Source: ZC4RG30 sp039917615 (GTDB lineage: Bacteria > Pseudomonadota > Gammaproteobacteria > Steroidobacterales > Steroidobacteraceae). From it: DNA of 64,000 nucleotides. The stretch is taken from contig JBDSJD010000049.1 of assembly GCA_039917615.1 (NCBI GenBank), positions 47,149 to 111,148 on the forward strand. The letters are read 5' to 3'. How positions within the stretch are numbered: position 1 is the stretch's first letter; each line of letters begins with the position of its first letter. Below are positions 1-7,894 of this stretch, piece after piece. The notes under the pieces are model-generated. The model was not told where the DNA came from, ran no database searches, and saw nothing but the letters and a program-made list of their open reading frames with translations. The translations under genes were made by a program, and so were the position numbers.

Positions 1-121
1 CCGAAAGATTGCCGAGCGCCCTAGCGCAGATGAAATGGCCGAGCGGCTGCGGCAGCGCGAACCCTACGTCGGCAAGTCCGACCCTACCAGGATCATCCGT
101 GAAGAGCGTGATAGTCGTTGA
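1..121 (+). CDS. vapB: VapB-type antitoxin, C-terminal end (cut by window edge)
   Basis: Only the last ~39 codons are visible, reading in frame from base 2 to a TGA at 119-121. The residues are charged and arginine-rich (AERLRQRE, then GKSDPTRIIREERDSR). This is the usual form of the toxin-binding tail of small VapB/FitA-type antitoxins, which have a DNA-binding N-terminus. The stop codon overlaps the TTG start of the PIN-domain gene that follows (TTGA at 118-121), so the two are translationally coupled as in other vapBC operons. The antitoxin should neutralise the toxin and repress the shared promoter, which lies outside the window. The subfamily cannot be fixed from the tail alone. Confidence 0.7.
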   Translation, partial: RKIAERPSADEMAERLRQREPYVGKSDPTRIIREERDSR

Positions 122-519
122 TCGTCGTCGATGCCTCAGCGCTCCTGGAAATGTTGCTGCAAACCCGCCTCGCGGGCCGCCTTATGGAACGCATGCTGGC
201 GCGGCCCGTGAGGCTGCATGCTCCGCATCTCATCGACATCGAAGTAGCACATGCATTGCGGCGCCTGGTCCAGCGAAACGACATCACAGCGCAAAGGGCG
301 GAGCAAGGTCTCGCCGATTTGTCGCAGCTGTTCATTGAGCGGCACGGACACCAGTCGTTGACCGACAGAATATGGCAATTGCGTGAATCAGTGACCGCCT
401 ACGACGGTGCCTACATCGCGTTGGCCGAGGCGCTTGATGCCCCGCTGCTGACGTGTGACGCAAAACTGGCTCACGCACACGGTCATCGGGCGAAGATCGA
501 CCTCGTCGGCGACTACTGA
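118..519 (+). CDS. vapC: VapC-type PIN-domain ribonuclease toxin
   Basis: A 133-residue protein with a complete set of PIN-domain acidic residues: D5 in IVVDASALLE, E42 in DIEVAHAL, D96 in AYDGAYIALAE and D114 in LLTCDAKLA. These coordinate Mg2+ or Mn2+ in VapC toxins, which cleave tRNA or rRNA and stop translation until VapB sequesters them. Length and motif spacing are normal for the family, so the toxin looks intact. An in-frame TAG at 112-114 rules out any start upstream of the TTG at 118; that start overlaps the vapB stop. The specific RNA target cannot be read from the sequence. Confidence 0.88.
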   Translation: MIVVDASALLEMLLQTRLAGRLMERMLARPVRLHAPHLIDIEVAHALRRLVQRNDITAQRAEQGLADLSQLFIERHGHQSLTDRIWQLRESVTAYDGAYIALAEALDAPLLTCDAKLAHAHGHRAKIDLVGDY

Positions 520-596
520 CCCGTAGCGGTTGGTGGTGAATGACCGCTGTCGGGAAGTTCAAGAACTGAAGATAATGACTCCTCGATCGAATTCTC

Positions 597-1097
597 CTAG
601 TTGCCAAGTTCGTCCGTGGCAAAGTTCAATACCTTTTGTGGATCCGATCCGACAATTATCTGATCTCTTGTCGTAATCGGTGTAACTGCCAGGCGCAGTT
701 TCACGTTCCCCGGCTTGAGGTCGCGGTGAACGATGCCCTGTTCATGTGCGGCTTCCAGTGCCGTTGCGATCTGCGCAGCGATGCCCAGCGCCTCGCGCAC
801 CGGCAGCGCGCCCCGCGCAATGCGCTCTGTCAGGGTTTCGCCCTCCACCAGCTCGAGCACCAGCGCGTGGCCGCCCGGAACAGCCACAATCTCGAAGAGT
901 GCGGCGATGTTGGGGTGATTCAACGACACCAGCACTTGGGTCTCGCGCTCAAAGCGCGTCCGGCGTTCGGCGTCCAGCAGAAAGTGTTCCGGGAGCAACT
1001 TCACCGCGACGTCCCTGCGCAGACGCGTGTCGTGCGCGCGATAGACCTCGCCCATGCCACCTGCGCCGAGCAGCTCCAGAATTTCGAAGCGGGTCAA
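597..1097 (-). pseudogene. Truncated Hanks-type serine/threonine protein kinase
   Basis: The first ~134 residues are a good bacterial Ser/Thr kinase N-lobe and early C-lobe: glycine loop GAGGMGEVY (11-19), ATP-binding Lys33 in DVAVKLL, the helix-C glutamate region near 50-52, hinge LELVEGETL and catalytic loop HRDLKPGN (124-131). Immediately after NVKL the kinase sequence ends. It runs into ~32 residues with no kinase character and a stop. The Mg-binding DFG motif, the activation loop and the rest of the C-lobe are missing, so no catalysis is expected. Related kinases run several hundred residues further, often into sensor repeats. I read this as a deletion or rearrangement remnant in a decayed region. 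A retained ATP-binding stub is possible but unlikely. Confidence 0.8.
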
Positions 1098-1170
1098 TAC
1101 GCGAGCCGTGCGACGGCATTAACTTTCGATCCTCAGGCCAGTTAACCCCTGCTGCACGGAAGAGTCATGT

Positions 1171-1245
1171 TGGTAGTCGCGAACAGGATCGAACCACCAA
1201 CCACTTCCATGCCAGGGAAATGCTCTGCCACTGAGCCACGCGACT
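1171..1245 (-). tRNA. Diverged tRNA, anticodon GGC (Ala-like), possibly degenerate
   Basis: Read on the minus strand, a 75-nt cloverleaf can be drawn. It has a 7-bp acceptor stem (AGTCGCG with CGCGACT), A73 and an encoded CCA end, a D-arm GCTC/GAGC, an anticodon stem TTTCC/GGAAG around loop CTGGCAT (anticodon GGC), and a standard T-loop TTCGATC. Two things are abnormal. The T-stem GGTGG/CTGTT has one Watson-Crick pair and four G-U pairs. Acceptor pair 3-70 is T-A, although the anticodon would decode alanine GCC and alanyl-tRNA synthetase depends on G3-U70. The acceptor pairing continues two bases outward (GT/AC). It sits among truncated genes, so it may be a decaying or mobile-element-borne tRNA. 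Confidence 0.65.
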
Positions 1246-1386
1246 ACGAAGAGGCCCCAAAGGCATGGTCGCAGACGATACCGGGGCGGATTCTACCCCG
1301 CAAGGCACAGCCCCCTCTGCGTTCCAGCCATGCACAAGACCCGCTCCTCGATACGTCCAGCGATCGGCACATCATCCACTCTATAG

Positions 1387-1479
1387 CCAGATCCCGTCGG
1401 CGCTGATATTGGTGTTGCTTATGGCCATGCCGGCTCTGGCAAGGACGTCGTAGATGTCGACTATGAGGACTATCACTGA
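1387..1479 (+). pseudogene. higB: Remnant of a HigB-type toxin (C-terminal end only)
   Basis: In the frame ending at TGA 1477-1479, the residues after a TAG at 1384-1386 include AYGHAG and end in VVDVDYEDYH. HigB toxins of the RelE fold commonly end in a D-x-D-Y-x-D-Y-H tail directly before higA, and the spacing here (stop one base before the higA ATG) is the normal higBA junction. No start codon or the rest of the ~92-residue toxin can be followed upstream in any frame. The toxin is therefore dead and only its last ~20-30 codons survive. Identification rests on the tail motif and position. Confidence 0.6.
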
Positions 1480-1480
1480 C

Positions 1481-1771
1481 ATGGCAACGCAAATGTACAA
1501 CCCACCTCACCCTGGAGAAATTCTTCGGGGCTTGTGCCTGGAGCCGCTGGCTCTATCGGTGACAGATGCGGCGAAGGCTTTGGGTGTAAGTCGCAAGACT
1601 TTGTCAGCTGTTCTGAACGGCCGGGCGGGTATCAGCCCGGAGATGGCTGTGCGTCTCTCGATTGCGTTCGATACGACAGCGGAGAGTTGGCTCAACCAGC
1701 AAGTCCAGTACGATCTGTGGCTCGCCGAAAAGCGCCGCAAGTCGTTGAAGGTCACTCGACTGGCGGCATAG
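1481..1771 (+). CDS. higA: HigA-family antitoxin, XRE-type helix-turn-helix
   Basis: A 96-residue protein starting MATQMYNPPHPGEILRG. The PHPGEIL opening and the following helix-turn-helix (VTDAAKALGVSRKTLSAVLNG, about residues 28-48) are typical of HigA, which binds and represses its own promoter and neutralises the HigB mRNA interferase. The rest (ISPEMAVRLSIAFDTTAESWLNQQVQYDLW) matches the family through its dimerisation helices. An in-frame ATG at 1454 is possible, but 1481 is preferred because it lies one base after the decayed higB stop. With its toxin gone, it may persist as an orphan regulator or as an anti-addiction gene against HigB on incoming elements. Confidence 0.85.
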   Translation: MATQMYNPPHPGEILRGLCLEPLALSVTDAAKALGVSRKTLSAVLNGRAGISPEMAVRLSIAFDTTAESWLNQQVQYDLWLAEKRRKSLKVTRLAA

Positions 1772-1982
1772 CAACATAACATCTCGCTGGAACAGAGCCG
1801 TGACGCATAAACTGCACACTTCATGCGCCGGCGCGCGGCCTGCTCAGCTCGGGCGTAATATCTCCGTGCTGTTAAGAAGTAGCGTGAGGCTGGCTCATCT
1901 CCCGTAGAGATGTCGTCGCAAATCGCGCCGTTGCTTCCGCGGCTTCGCCCTTGCTGGCGTTCTGCAACTGCTTTGCCTCTTG

Positions 1983-2171
1983 TCACTCAGCTCCGCCGCC
2001 AACCCCGCCTTTGGCGGTCTTGCGACCGTTGCGTCGCAGCGTGATTTTGCCCATGGCCTGCGAGAAGTTGCGGCCGGACCCGTCTACCTGCGCGGCTCTA
2101 GCGGTTTCCAGGAAGCGTTGGGCTTGAGACCTGGAGACATCGTTCACTGCCTTGTTCTTTTCCTTAGCCAT
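1983..2171 (-). CDS. Small hypothetical protein
   Basis: A 62-residue basic protein. The centre, QAQRFLETARAAQVDGSGRNFSQAMGKI, resembles a widespread uncharacterised family of short proteobacterial proteins with an RFxExAR...xAFxxAxGKI pattern; this is from memory and not verified. Both ends are lysine, arginine and glycine rich. The start ATG at 2171 has GGAG about 7 nt upstream. No membrane segment or catalytic motif is visible. Its neighbours are the orphan higA and a core operon, so context gives no function. It may be part of the accessory patch. Confidence 0.5.
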   Translation of the reverse strand: MAKEKNKAVNDVSRSQAQRFLETARAAQVDGSGRNFSQAMGKITLRRNGRKTAKGGVGGGAE

Positions 2172-2338
2172 GCGTCCACTCCAGCCATTTGCCGACGCCA
2201 GAAAGCGCGAAAAAGGTTCCGCCGGTGTTTTTCATTATCAAAATGCGCTTCGGAGATAGGGTACCCCATTTAAGTTCGCGACAACTAAGCTGGATGCACT
2301 GGAGGCGGCAAGGTCTTCCGCCAGAACGAGTGGCGGGT

Positions 2339-2752
2339 CTATTTTGTCGCCACGGCCCAATTGTCGTAGCTAGCACCGTGGCGGGCGGCCAGATCCGTAA
2401 AGTGAACCCTGACGGCCTGCATCTCCGGCACGGCTAAGCGCATCCTGCGCTGCGCGTCGAGGCTGAACCGGCCGCTTTCCGAATCCTGCCTGATATCGAT
2501 CGAATAGCCATCCTGGCGCAACTCTGCGGCGAGCTGCTCGCAGGCACTGCGTTCGGGCACGGTGAAAAAGAAATCGATGGTGTGTTCTTCGAAGGCGCTC
2601 ACGCCGGCCTTGCGCAGCTGCTGGATGAAATGTTGATCCCAGTCGATGTTGCGACGCTTGCGACCCATGGCGCGCCACTGCGTGATGATGCGTACCAATG
2701 AAAATGCCGCTATGACAACCAGCCCGATTGCGACGGTTTTTGAATCCCCCAC
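2339..2752 (-). CDS. Membrane-anchored RraB-like protein
   Basis: A 137-residue protein with one N-terminal hydrophobic segment (about residues 6-22, AIGLVVIAAFSLVRII), then a basic linker and a soluble domain. The core EHTIDFFFTVPERSACEQLAAEL followed by DGYSIDI, and the tail FTDLAARHGASYDNW, match the RraB fold. RraB binds RNase E and inhibits mRNA decay in Escherichia coli. Canonical RraB is soluble, so the membrane anchor is a difference, although RNase E itself is membrane-bound. The start is GTG at 2752, three bases after the stop of the decarboxylase gene, so it is the last gene of that operon. RNase E regulation is inferred from the fold only. Confidence 0.55.
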   Translation of the reverse strand: MGDSKTVAIGLVVIAAFSLVRIITQWRAMGRKRRNIDWDQHFIQQLRKAGVSAFEEHTIDFFFTVPERSACEQLAAELRQDGYSIDIRQDSESGRFSLDAQRRMRLAVPEMQAVRVHFTDLAARHGASYDNWAVATK

Positions 2753-2755
2753 GCG

Positions 2756-3922
2756 CTAGTCCTCCACCTTGCCGGCATCGCCGGGAGTTTCGTTCACCGA
2801 TACCACCGTGGCTCGCGGGAAAAAATTGAACTCGCTGGCCGAGGCCCAGGTATACGCGCCCATCGCGCGACCAATGACGAGGTCGCCGGTCTTGAGCTTG
2901 GGCAGCAGGATATTCTCGGCGATGACATCGATGCTGTCGCAGGTGGGACCGGCCAGCACCGATGGTTTCAGGTCCCCGCCCTGGCGCAGGCTTTCGATGG
3001 GATACCTGGCGTGATCGTAAAGCTGGCCGCTGTAGGATCCGTAGACGCCATCATCCAGGTAATACCACCACAGACCGCCGCGCTCGGCGCGTCCCATCAC
3101 GCTCGCCACACCCAGCGCGCAGGGGCCGGCAACGAAACGGCCCGGCTCGGCGATGATGCGCACGCTCTTTGGCACCGCCGCCAGCGCCTTGCGTATTGGC
3201 GCGCAAAAACGCCCGATGTCGGGCACGCGCTTGGCATAGTCGATGGGGAAACCGCCGCCGATATCGAGCACATCGAAACGGCCCAGCTTCTCGCGGCGCG
3301 CCTGTTTTAACAGACCCACGCAGGCTTCTATGGCCTCTACATGCTTGAGCGGGTTGGGTGCCTGCGAACCCACATGAAACGAGAAGCCGCGCACCTGGAT
3401 GCCGAGGCCAGCAGCCAGCCGCGAAAGTTCAAGCGCCGCCTCCGGATCGCAGCCGAACTTGCGCGACAGGTCGCTGACAGCGCCGGGACTGCGGAACGAA
3501 ACCCGCAGCAGCAGCTCTGCCGCGGCACGGTGCTTGCGGAACTTGCGTACCTCGTCCGGATTGTCGGCAACGAACAGCCGGATGCCGGCATGCAGCGCAT
3601 TGCGGATGTCCTTGTCGCGCTTGATCGGATGCGTGTGAATGCAACGCGCGGCATCCATTCCCAGTCGCGATATCAGCTGCACTTCGCCAGTGGTGGCAAG
3701 ATCCAGATAACCGCCGATCGCAGCCACGGTGCGCACCACCGCGGCGTGCGGCAAAGGCTTCAGCGCGTAGTGCAGGTCAACACCCGGCAGCGCTTTTTGC
3801 AGGCGGCGAAACTGCACGCGTACCCGCTCGCAGTCCACGATCAGCAGTGGCGAGCCGAAGGACGCCACCAGCCGCCGAACCTGCTCCGGTTCGAACGGAT
3901 CAATCCAGCTGGCTTTCTTCAT
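2756..3922 (-). CDS. Ornithine/lysine decarboxylase-like PLP enzyme (fold III)
   Basis: A 388-residue alanine-racemase-fold decarboxylase. The PLP lysine is K55 in HYALKPL, H183 in SFHVGSQ stacks on the cofactor ring, the phosphate loop is GGGFP (222-226) and EPGRF lies at 259-263. The C-terminal catalytic motif is GPTCDSID (C328, D329). Cys-Asp here is the ornithine/lysine decarboxylase form, whereas diaminopimelate decarboxylases have Cys-Glu. The likely reaction is ornithine to putrescine, with lysine to cadaverine also possible. It overlaps the upstream sua5 gene by ATGA at 3919-3922 and is followed 3 bp later by the RraB-like gene, so all three should be co-transcribed. Substrate preference is not certain. 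Confidence 0.8.
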   Translation of the reverse strand: MKKASWIDPFEPEQVRRLVASFGSPLLIVDCERVRVQFRRLQKALPGVDLHYALKPLPHAAVVRTVAAIGGYLDLATTGEVQLISRLGMDAARCIHTHPIKRDKDIRNALHAGIRLFVADNPDEVRKFRKHRAAAELLLRVSFRSPGAVSDLSRKFGCDPEAALELSRLAAGLGIQVRGFSFHVGSQAPNPLKHVEAIEACVGLLKQARREKLGRFDVLDIGGGFPIDYAKRVPDIGRFCAPIRKALAAVPKSVRIIAEPGRFVAGPCALGVASVMGRAERGGLWWYYLDDGVYGSYSGQLYDHARYPIESLRQGGDLKPSVLAGPTCDSIDVIAENILLPKLKTGDLVIGRAMGAYTWASASEFNFFPRATVVSVNETPGDAGKVED

Positions 3923-4944
3923 GGCAGAACGCCGGTACCCAGCGCCGCATAGCGGCCGCCGTCAACGGCTGCGCCCACTGCCGCACGGGCGAGGCGGTCG
4001 CGGATCGCATCCCAGCGCTCGTCGCCGGGCACTTCCTGCACCAGGATGCGCGCGCAGCCGGCCTTGTCGAGCGCACGCAGGTTGGCATAAAGGTCATGGC
4101 CGAAAGATTGCGCGCGGTTGCCGGCATTCACCCAGGTGACATACTGATAGGTCTTGAGCGGCAGGCGCTGGGCGAGCACGGCGATGCGCTGGCCGCCTTC
4201 CGACAGCGATTCAGCCAGCGCGTCGAGTTCTCCGCCCGGCACTATCGTCAATGGCGTGCCCGGCGCGTAATGCGCTGCCATGCTGCCTGGCACGCGCGGC
4301 GCGGCATGGTCCGCGCCGATCAGCACCTCGCCAACCGTCGCGCGCAACGCACCCAGCGTGATCGAGCCTGGTCGCAACAGCCGCACGGTGTCATCGAGAC
4401 AACTCACGATGGTGGATTCGAGCCCGACCTGACACTCGCCACCGTCGAGGATCACTTTTACTGCATCACCGAATTCATCCTGCACGTGTTCGGCGCGAGT
4501 GGCGGAGAGCCGCCCGAAACGGTTGGCGGATGGCGCCGCGATGCCGCCGCCGAATGCATCCAGCAGCTGTTGCGCCATCGGGTGCGAAGGAATGCGGATC
4601 GCGACACTGTCCTGCCCCCCGGTGACAGCGTCACTCACTGACTCCGCTCGCGGCAGCACCAGTGTCAGCGGTCCGGGCCAGAATGCATCCGCGAGTTTTT
4701 CGGCCGCCGGCGACAGCTCCCGCGCCCAGCGCTTGAGGTATTTCTGCTGGTCGATGTGCACGATTACCGGATGGGACGGCGGGCGGTCCTTGAGCTCGAA
4801 GACCTTGCGCACAGCGGCGGGATCGGACGCATTGGCGCCCAGGCCATAAACCGTCTCGGTCGGAAATGCCACCAGCTCGCCATCACGCAGCGCGTCGACA
4901 GCCGCCTCAAGCTCCGCCTGGGAGGCGCGAACCACTTTTACCAT
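3919..4944 (-). CDS. L-threonylcarbamoyladenylate synthase, two-domain Sua5 type
   Basis: A 341-residue enzyme that makes threonylcarbamoyl-AMP from threonine, bicarbonate and ATP for t6A37 modification of ANN-decoding tRNAs. The N-terminal YrdC domain (~1-200) shows PTETVYGLG (28-36), KDRPPSHP with K52, R54 and S57 for nucleotide binding, and PSANRFGRLS. The C-terminal ~130 residues form the regulatory Sua5 domain, reached through the linker around PGSMAAHYAPGTPL. Most gammaproteobacteria use the single-domain TsaC, so the longer archaeal/Gram-positive-style Sua5 is a small oddity. It is the first gene of the unit with the decarboxylase; 66 bp separate it from the preceding protease gene. 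Confidence 0.93.
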   Translation of the reverse strand: MVKVVRASQAELEAAVDALRDGELVAFPTETVYGLGANASDPAAVRKVFELKDRPPSHPVIVHIDQQKYLKRWARELSPAAEKLADAFWPGPLTLVLPRAESVSDAVTGGQDSVAIRIPSHPMAQQLLDAFGGGIAAPSANRFGRLSATRAEHVQDEFGDAVKVILDGGECQVGLESTIVSCLDDTVRLLRPGSITLGALRATVGEVLIGADHAAPRVPGSMAAHYAPGTPLTIVPGGELDALAESLSEGGQRIAVLAQRLPLKTYQYVTWVNAGNRAQSFGHDLYANLRALDKAGCARILVQEVPGDERWDAIRDRLARAAVGAAVDGGRYAALGTGVLP

Positions 4945-5010
4945 CGGCGCATTCTATCAGTGCAGCCCGCCGCGCCAGGGAAACCTGCCGTGTAGACCGT
5001 GCGCCGCTGC

Positions 5011-7884
5011 TCAATCGAGCATATGGCGGTCCCAGCCGCCAGCGGTGCGCACGAGCTCGGAAGTCGGCCAGTAGTGCCGGTCCAGCTTCAACGTGATGAC
5101 CTCCGGCACGTTGTTCCAGGACAGGGTGCGCAGCCGCAGCGACGAACGATCAGGCCGGCCGGTGACCACTTTCAGGAACGCATCCAGATCCGGCGTGGGC
5201 TGACCATCGACTTCGACGATGCGCCGCCCGGGTTGCAGACGGTAGCGGGTGGCCGGCGACCCAAAAGTGAAGAACGCAACATAAACACCCTGCGGCACCA
5301 AACCGCGCTGCGCACTCATCGCCCGATGCGGTGCATGCAGAGTAGCGCCGGCCCACTGCACAACGCGATCGAAATCGCGACCCGTCAGCGCCGTAGTAGG
5401 CACCTTCAGGGTCAACTCGCCCTTACCGCGCCAGACGGTCACTGCAACTTCGGCTTTGTTCACCACCGCGCGCTCCACATCGCGATACTCCGCCATCGGC
5501 GCGCCTTCGATGGCCAGGATCAGGTCGCCCTGTCGCAGCACCTTGCCTGATTCCGCACCGCCGGTGATGCGCGCAACACCCAGCACCTGCCGCGCCTCGG
5601 GATTTTTCGCCTCGATCTTGCGCAACCAGACCTCCGGCAAGCCCAGGCGCCCGGCCTCGGTCAGCGAACGGGGATTGAACTCCACATCCAGCGTATGCAA
5701 CGGCACACCGCTGCGCACATGGTCAAGCATCTCAACCACGAGGTCGATGCCCACACCGCGGTTGATCTGAGTGTTCTCGCGCCCCGTTTCCATGGGGAAG
5801 CTGGACCACAGCGCCTGCACCGCGCCGTCTTTGTCGACCAGTACGCCATCGAACTCCGTTGGTGGATTCAGCAGCTCGGCGGCTTCCAGGTTGCTGTCGC
5901 GGAATTGCATGGAACGCGACAGCGGCAGCTCCAGCGGCTCGACCGCCACCACCTGCGTGGTGCGCGACCTGAGCTCACCGTCACCGTTCATGCCGATCGC
6001 TGTCACGCTTGCGCCATCGCGCAACGGGGCCGGATTCATGAGCGCGGCTTTTACCGTCGTGGTGCCGATCAGTTTCGGGTCATACGAAACCACAGCCAGG
6101 TTGTGCAGCGGATTGATGTACTCCACGCGGCCGGGAATCTCCAGTTCGCCGCCGAACGTCACCCGCACATCACCGAGCGACACCGGCACCGTGTTGCGAT
6201 CGACCACAACGAGGCCACGCGCGGCATCAACAATCAGGCCGGTGCCGTGATAGTTCTTTTCGCTCACGCCGGCAACCGCGAACGGCATGTCGAAGGTGAC
6301 CTGCACCAGCGATGGCGCGAGTTTGGCCACGAGCGGGTCGCGCACCACAGGCAGCGTCGCACTGCCGGGCGTTACCGCGCGCGGCGCGGGCCCGGGCGGC
6401 AGGACAGTGCAAGGCCAAAGGCCAGTGGCATCGTCGCGAACGCAGCTGCTTGCGGGGAACCAGCGACGGTCCATGCGCATGGATTTGAGCTGCGAGTTGG
6501 CGGGCTCGGAAGCAGTGGTATAGCGCACGGTGGCGCGATCACCATCGCCCAATAGCGCCAGTTGGGCGCTGAACTCTGCGCTGTTGGTCACCGGCTGGTT
6601 GTTGAATTCGGTAATCAACGCTGCACGCGGCACGCCGGCAGCAGCCAGGCTGTAGCCCGGGTTTGCCACATATACGCCCTGCACCGGCAGATTCATGTGC
6701 CGCGCCTGCTGGTATGACAGGTCGTGTACCACGGCTTCGCCAAACTCGAGATAGCGTGCCGGCGTGATGGCATCCAGATCGCCGACTGCGATCTGCACGC
6801 TGCGGCTCTCGGCGCCGCGTTGCACCTGCAGCGCGATCCTGCGACCGATGGCGCTATCGAGCAGTTCTTCCAGTGGCTCGAAAGTGGTGACCGGCCGCCC
6901 GTCTATGCTGACCAGGATGTCGCCGGGTTGCAGCGCATCGAAAGCCGGTGAACCGGGTTGCACCTGTCCGACCACCAGCATGCCTGTATTGGCCGGAAAG
7001 GCCTTGCGCATGGTCGTTTCTGTCTGGGTCGTCAGACCGAGCCGGCGCAATTCGTCGTAGGGCGTGAATTCGAATACCGTTTGCAGCGTGCCACGCGTCA
7101 CGGGTTTGCCGGCCCGCAGCAGATCCACCGCGCGCTTCACGCGACCCAGCGGCAGATAGAAGCTCGACGCGGCGCCCGTTGCACCACCCGCGTTGAGACC
7201 CACCACACGTCCCTGGATATCGATCACCGGCGAGCCGGATGAACCACCTGAAGTCCCCGACGCTGCCTGCAGATAGAAGGTGTTGAAATCGTTGTAGCTT
7301 CCCGCACCGTATTCCGGCGCGTCCCGGTCGAGCCGTGCAATCGTGCCCGCCAGAATCGACAGCTGTTCGCCGGCATTGTTGCCGATGACGCGGATTTCCC
7401 TGCCGATCTGCGCACCCTCCGGATACAGCGGCAGCGACGCCGGCTTGATGAAGCGCAGCTTCGACGGGTCGTAGCGGTACAGGCCGAAATCATGCACGGG
7501 ATCGCGATATAGCGGATACAGCTGCACTTCCTCGCGATTGAGGAAGGTCGCCTCCGCCGTGACTGGTCCCGGTGTCACAACGTGACGGTTGGTCAGTATC
7601 AGGCCACGCTCGGCATCGATCACGAAGCCGGTGGCCTGGGCCGAGCTGCTCCACTCGGTGTCGAAGGCGCGCGTGGCATCGATCTTGATCGCCACCACAC
7701 TCTGCGCGATTCGCTCCAGTGTTGCGGCCCATGGCGCGTCTTCGCGCCGCGGAGCTGTTACTTCCTCTGCGGCCGGCACAACGACCGGCGGCACGCCAGG
7801 CACCCGTTGCGGGGTCTGGGCATCCGCCACCGTGGCAGCCAGTAATATTGATCCGGCCAGCCACCGCCACGCGCGATTCTTCAT
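5011..7884 (-). CDS. Large secreted PDZ serine protease with two trypsin-like halves (Nma111-like)
   Basis: A 957-residue protein with a signal peptide (hydrophobic stretch ending near VADA, about residue 22). The first half is an HtrA-type protease with a full triad: His101 in TNRHVV, Asp132 in PVHDFGL and Ser216 in GGSSGSP. A PDZ domain follows (GDILVSIDG near 325). A second trypsin-like half (~490-700) keeps the fold (LIVDAARGLVVVD, LHNLAVVSYDP) but lacks the catalytic residues, and is followed by two more PDZ-like segments (QGDLILAIEG, PGRRIVEVDG). This tandem layout is that of eukaryotic Nma111p, not DegP. The ATG at 7884 is chosen over the TTG at 7890 because AGAGG lies at proper distance. 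The role is probably periplasmic quality control; substrates are unknown. Confidence 0.82.
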   Translation of the reverse strand: MKNRAWRWLAGSILLAATVADAQTPQRVPGVPPVVVPAAEEVTAPRREDAPWAATLERIAQSVVAIKIDATRAFDTEWSSSAQATGFVIDAERGLILTNRHVVTPGPVTAEATFLNREEVQLYPLYRDPVHDFGLYRYDPSKLRFIKPASLPLYPEGAQIGREIRVIGNNAGEQLSILAGTIARLDRDAPEYGAGSYNDFNTFYLQAASGTSGGSSGSPVIDIQGRVVGLNAGGATGAASSFYLPLGRVKRAVDLLRAGKPVTRGTLQTVFEFTPYDELRRLGLTTQTETTMRKAFPANTGMLVVGQVQPGSPAFDALQPGDILVSIDGRPVTTFEPLEELLDSAIGRRIALQVQRGAESRSVQIAVGDLDAITPARYLEFGEAVVHDLSYQQARHMNLPVQGVYVANPGYSLAAAGVPRAALITEFNNQPVTNSAEFSAQLALLGDGDRATVRYTTASEPANSQLKSMRMDRRWFPASSCVRDDATGLWPCTVLPPGPAPRAVTPGSATLPVVRDPLVAKLAPSLVQVTFDMPFAVAGVSEKNYHGTGLIVDAARGLVVVDRNTVPVSLGDVRVTFGGELEIPGRVEYINPLHNLAVVSYDPKLIGTTTVKAALMNPAPLRDGASVTAIGMNGDGELRSRTTQVVAVEPLELPLSRSMQFRDSNLEAAELLNPPTEFDGVLVDKDGAVQALWSSFPMETGRENTQINRGVGIDLVVEMLDHVRSGVPLHTLDVEFNPRSLTEAGRLGLPEVWLRKIEAKNPEARQVLGVARITGGAESGKVLRQGDLILAIEGAPMAEYRDVERAVVNKAEVAVTVWRGKGELTLKVPTTALTGRDFDRVVQWAGATLHAPHRAMSAQRGLVPQGVYVAFFTFGSPATRYRLQPGRRIVEVDGQPTPDLDAFLKVVTGRPDRSSLRLRTLSWNNVPEVITLKLDRHYWPTSELVRTAGGWDRHMLD

Positions 7885-7894
7885 CGGCAAACCT

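Noticed and set aside
1171..1245. tmRNA end or selenocysteine tRNA
   Set aside because: A full D-arm and 7-nt anticodon loop exclude tmRNA; the short variable region excludes tRNA-Sec.
1507..1986. 159-codon minus-strand frame opposite higA
   Set aside because: It overlaps all of higA in antisense; the part beyond higA has no recognisable family and no ribosome site.
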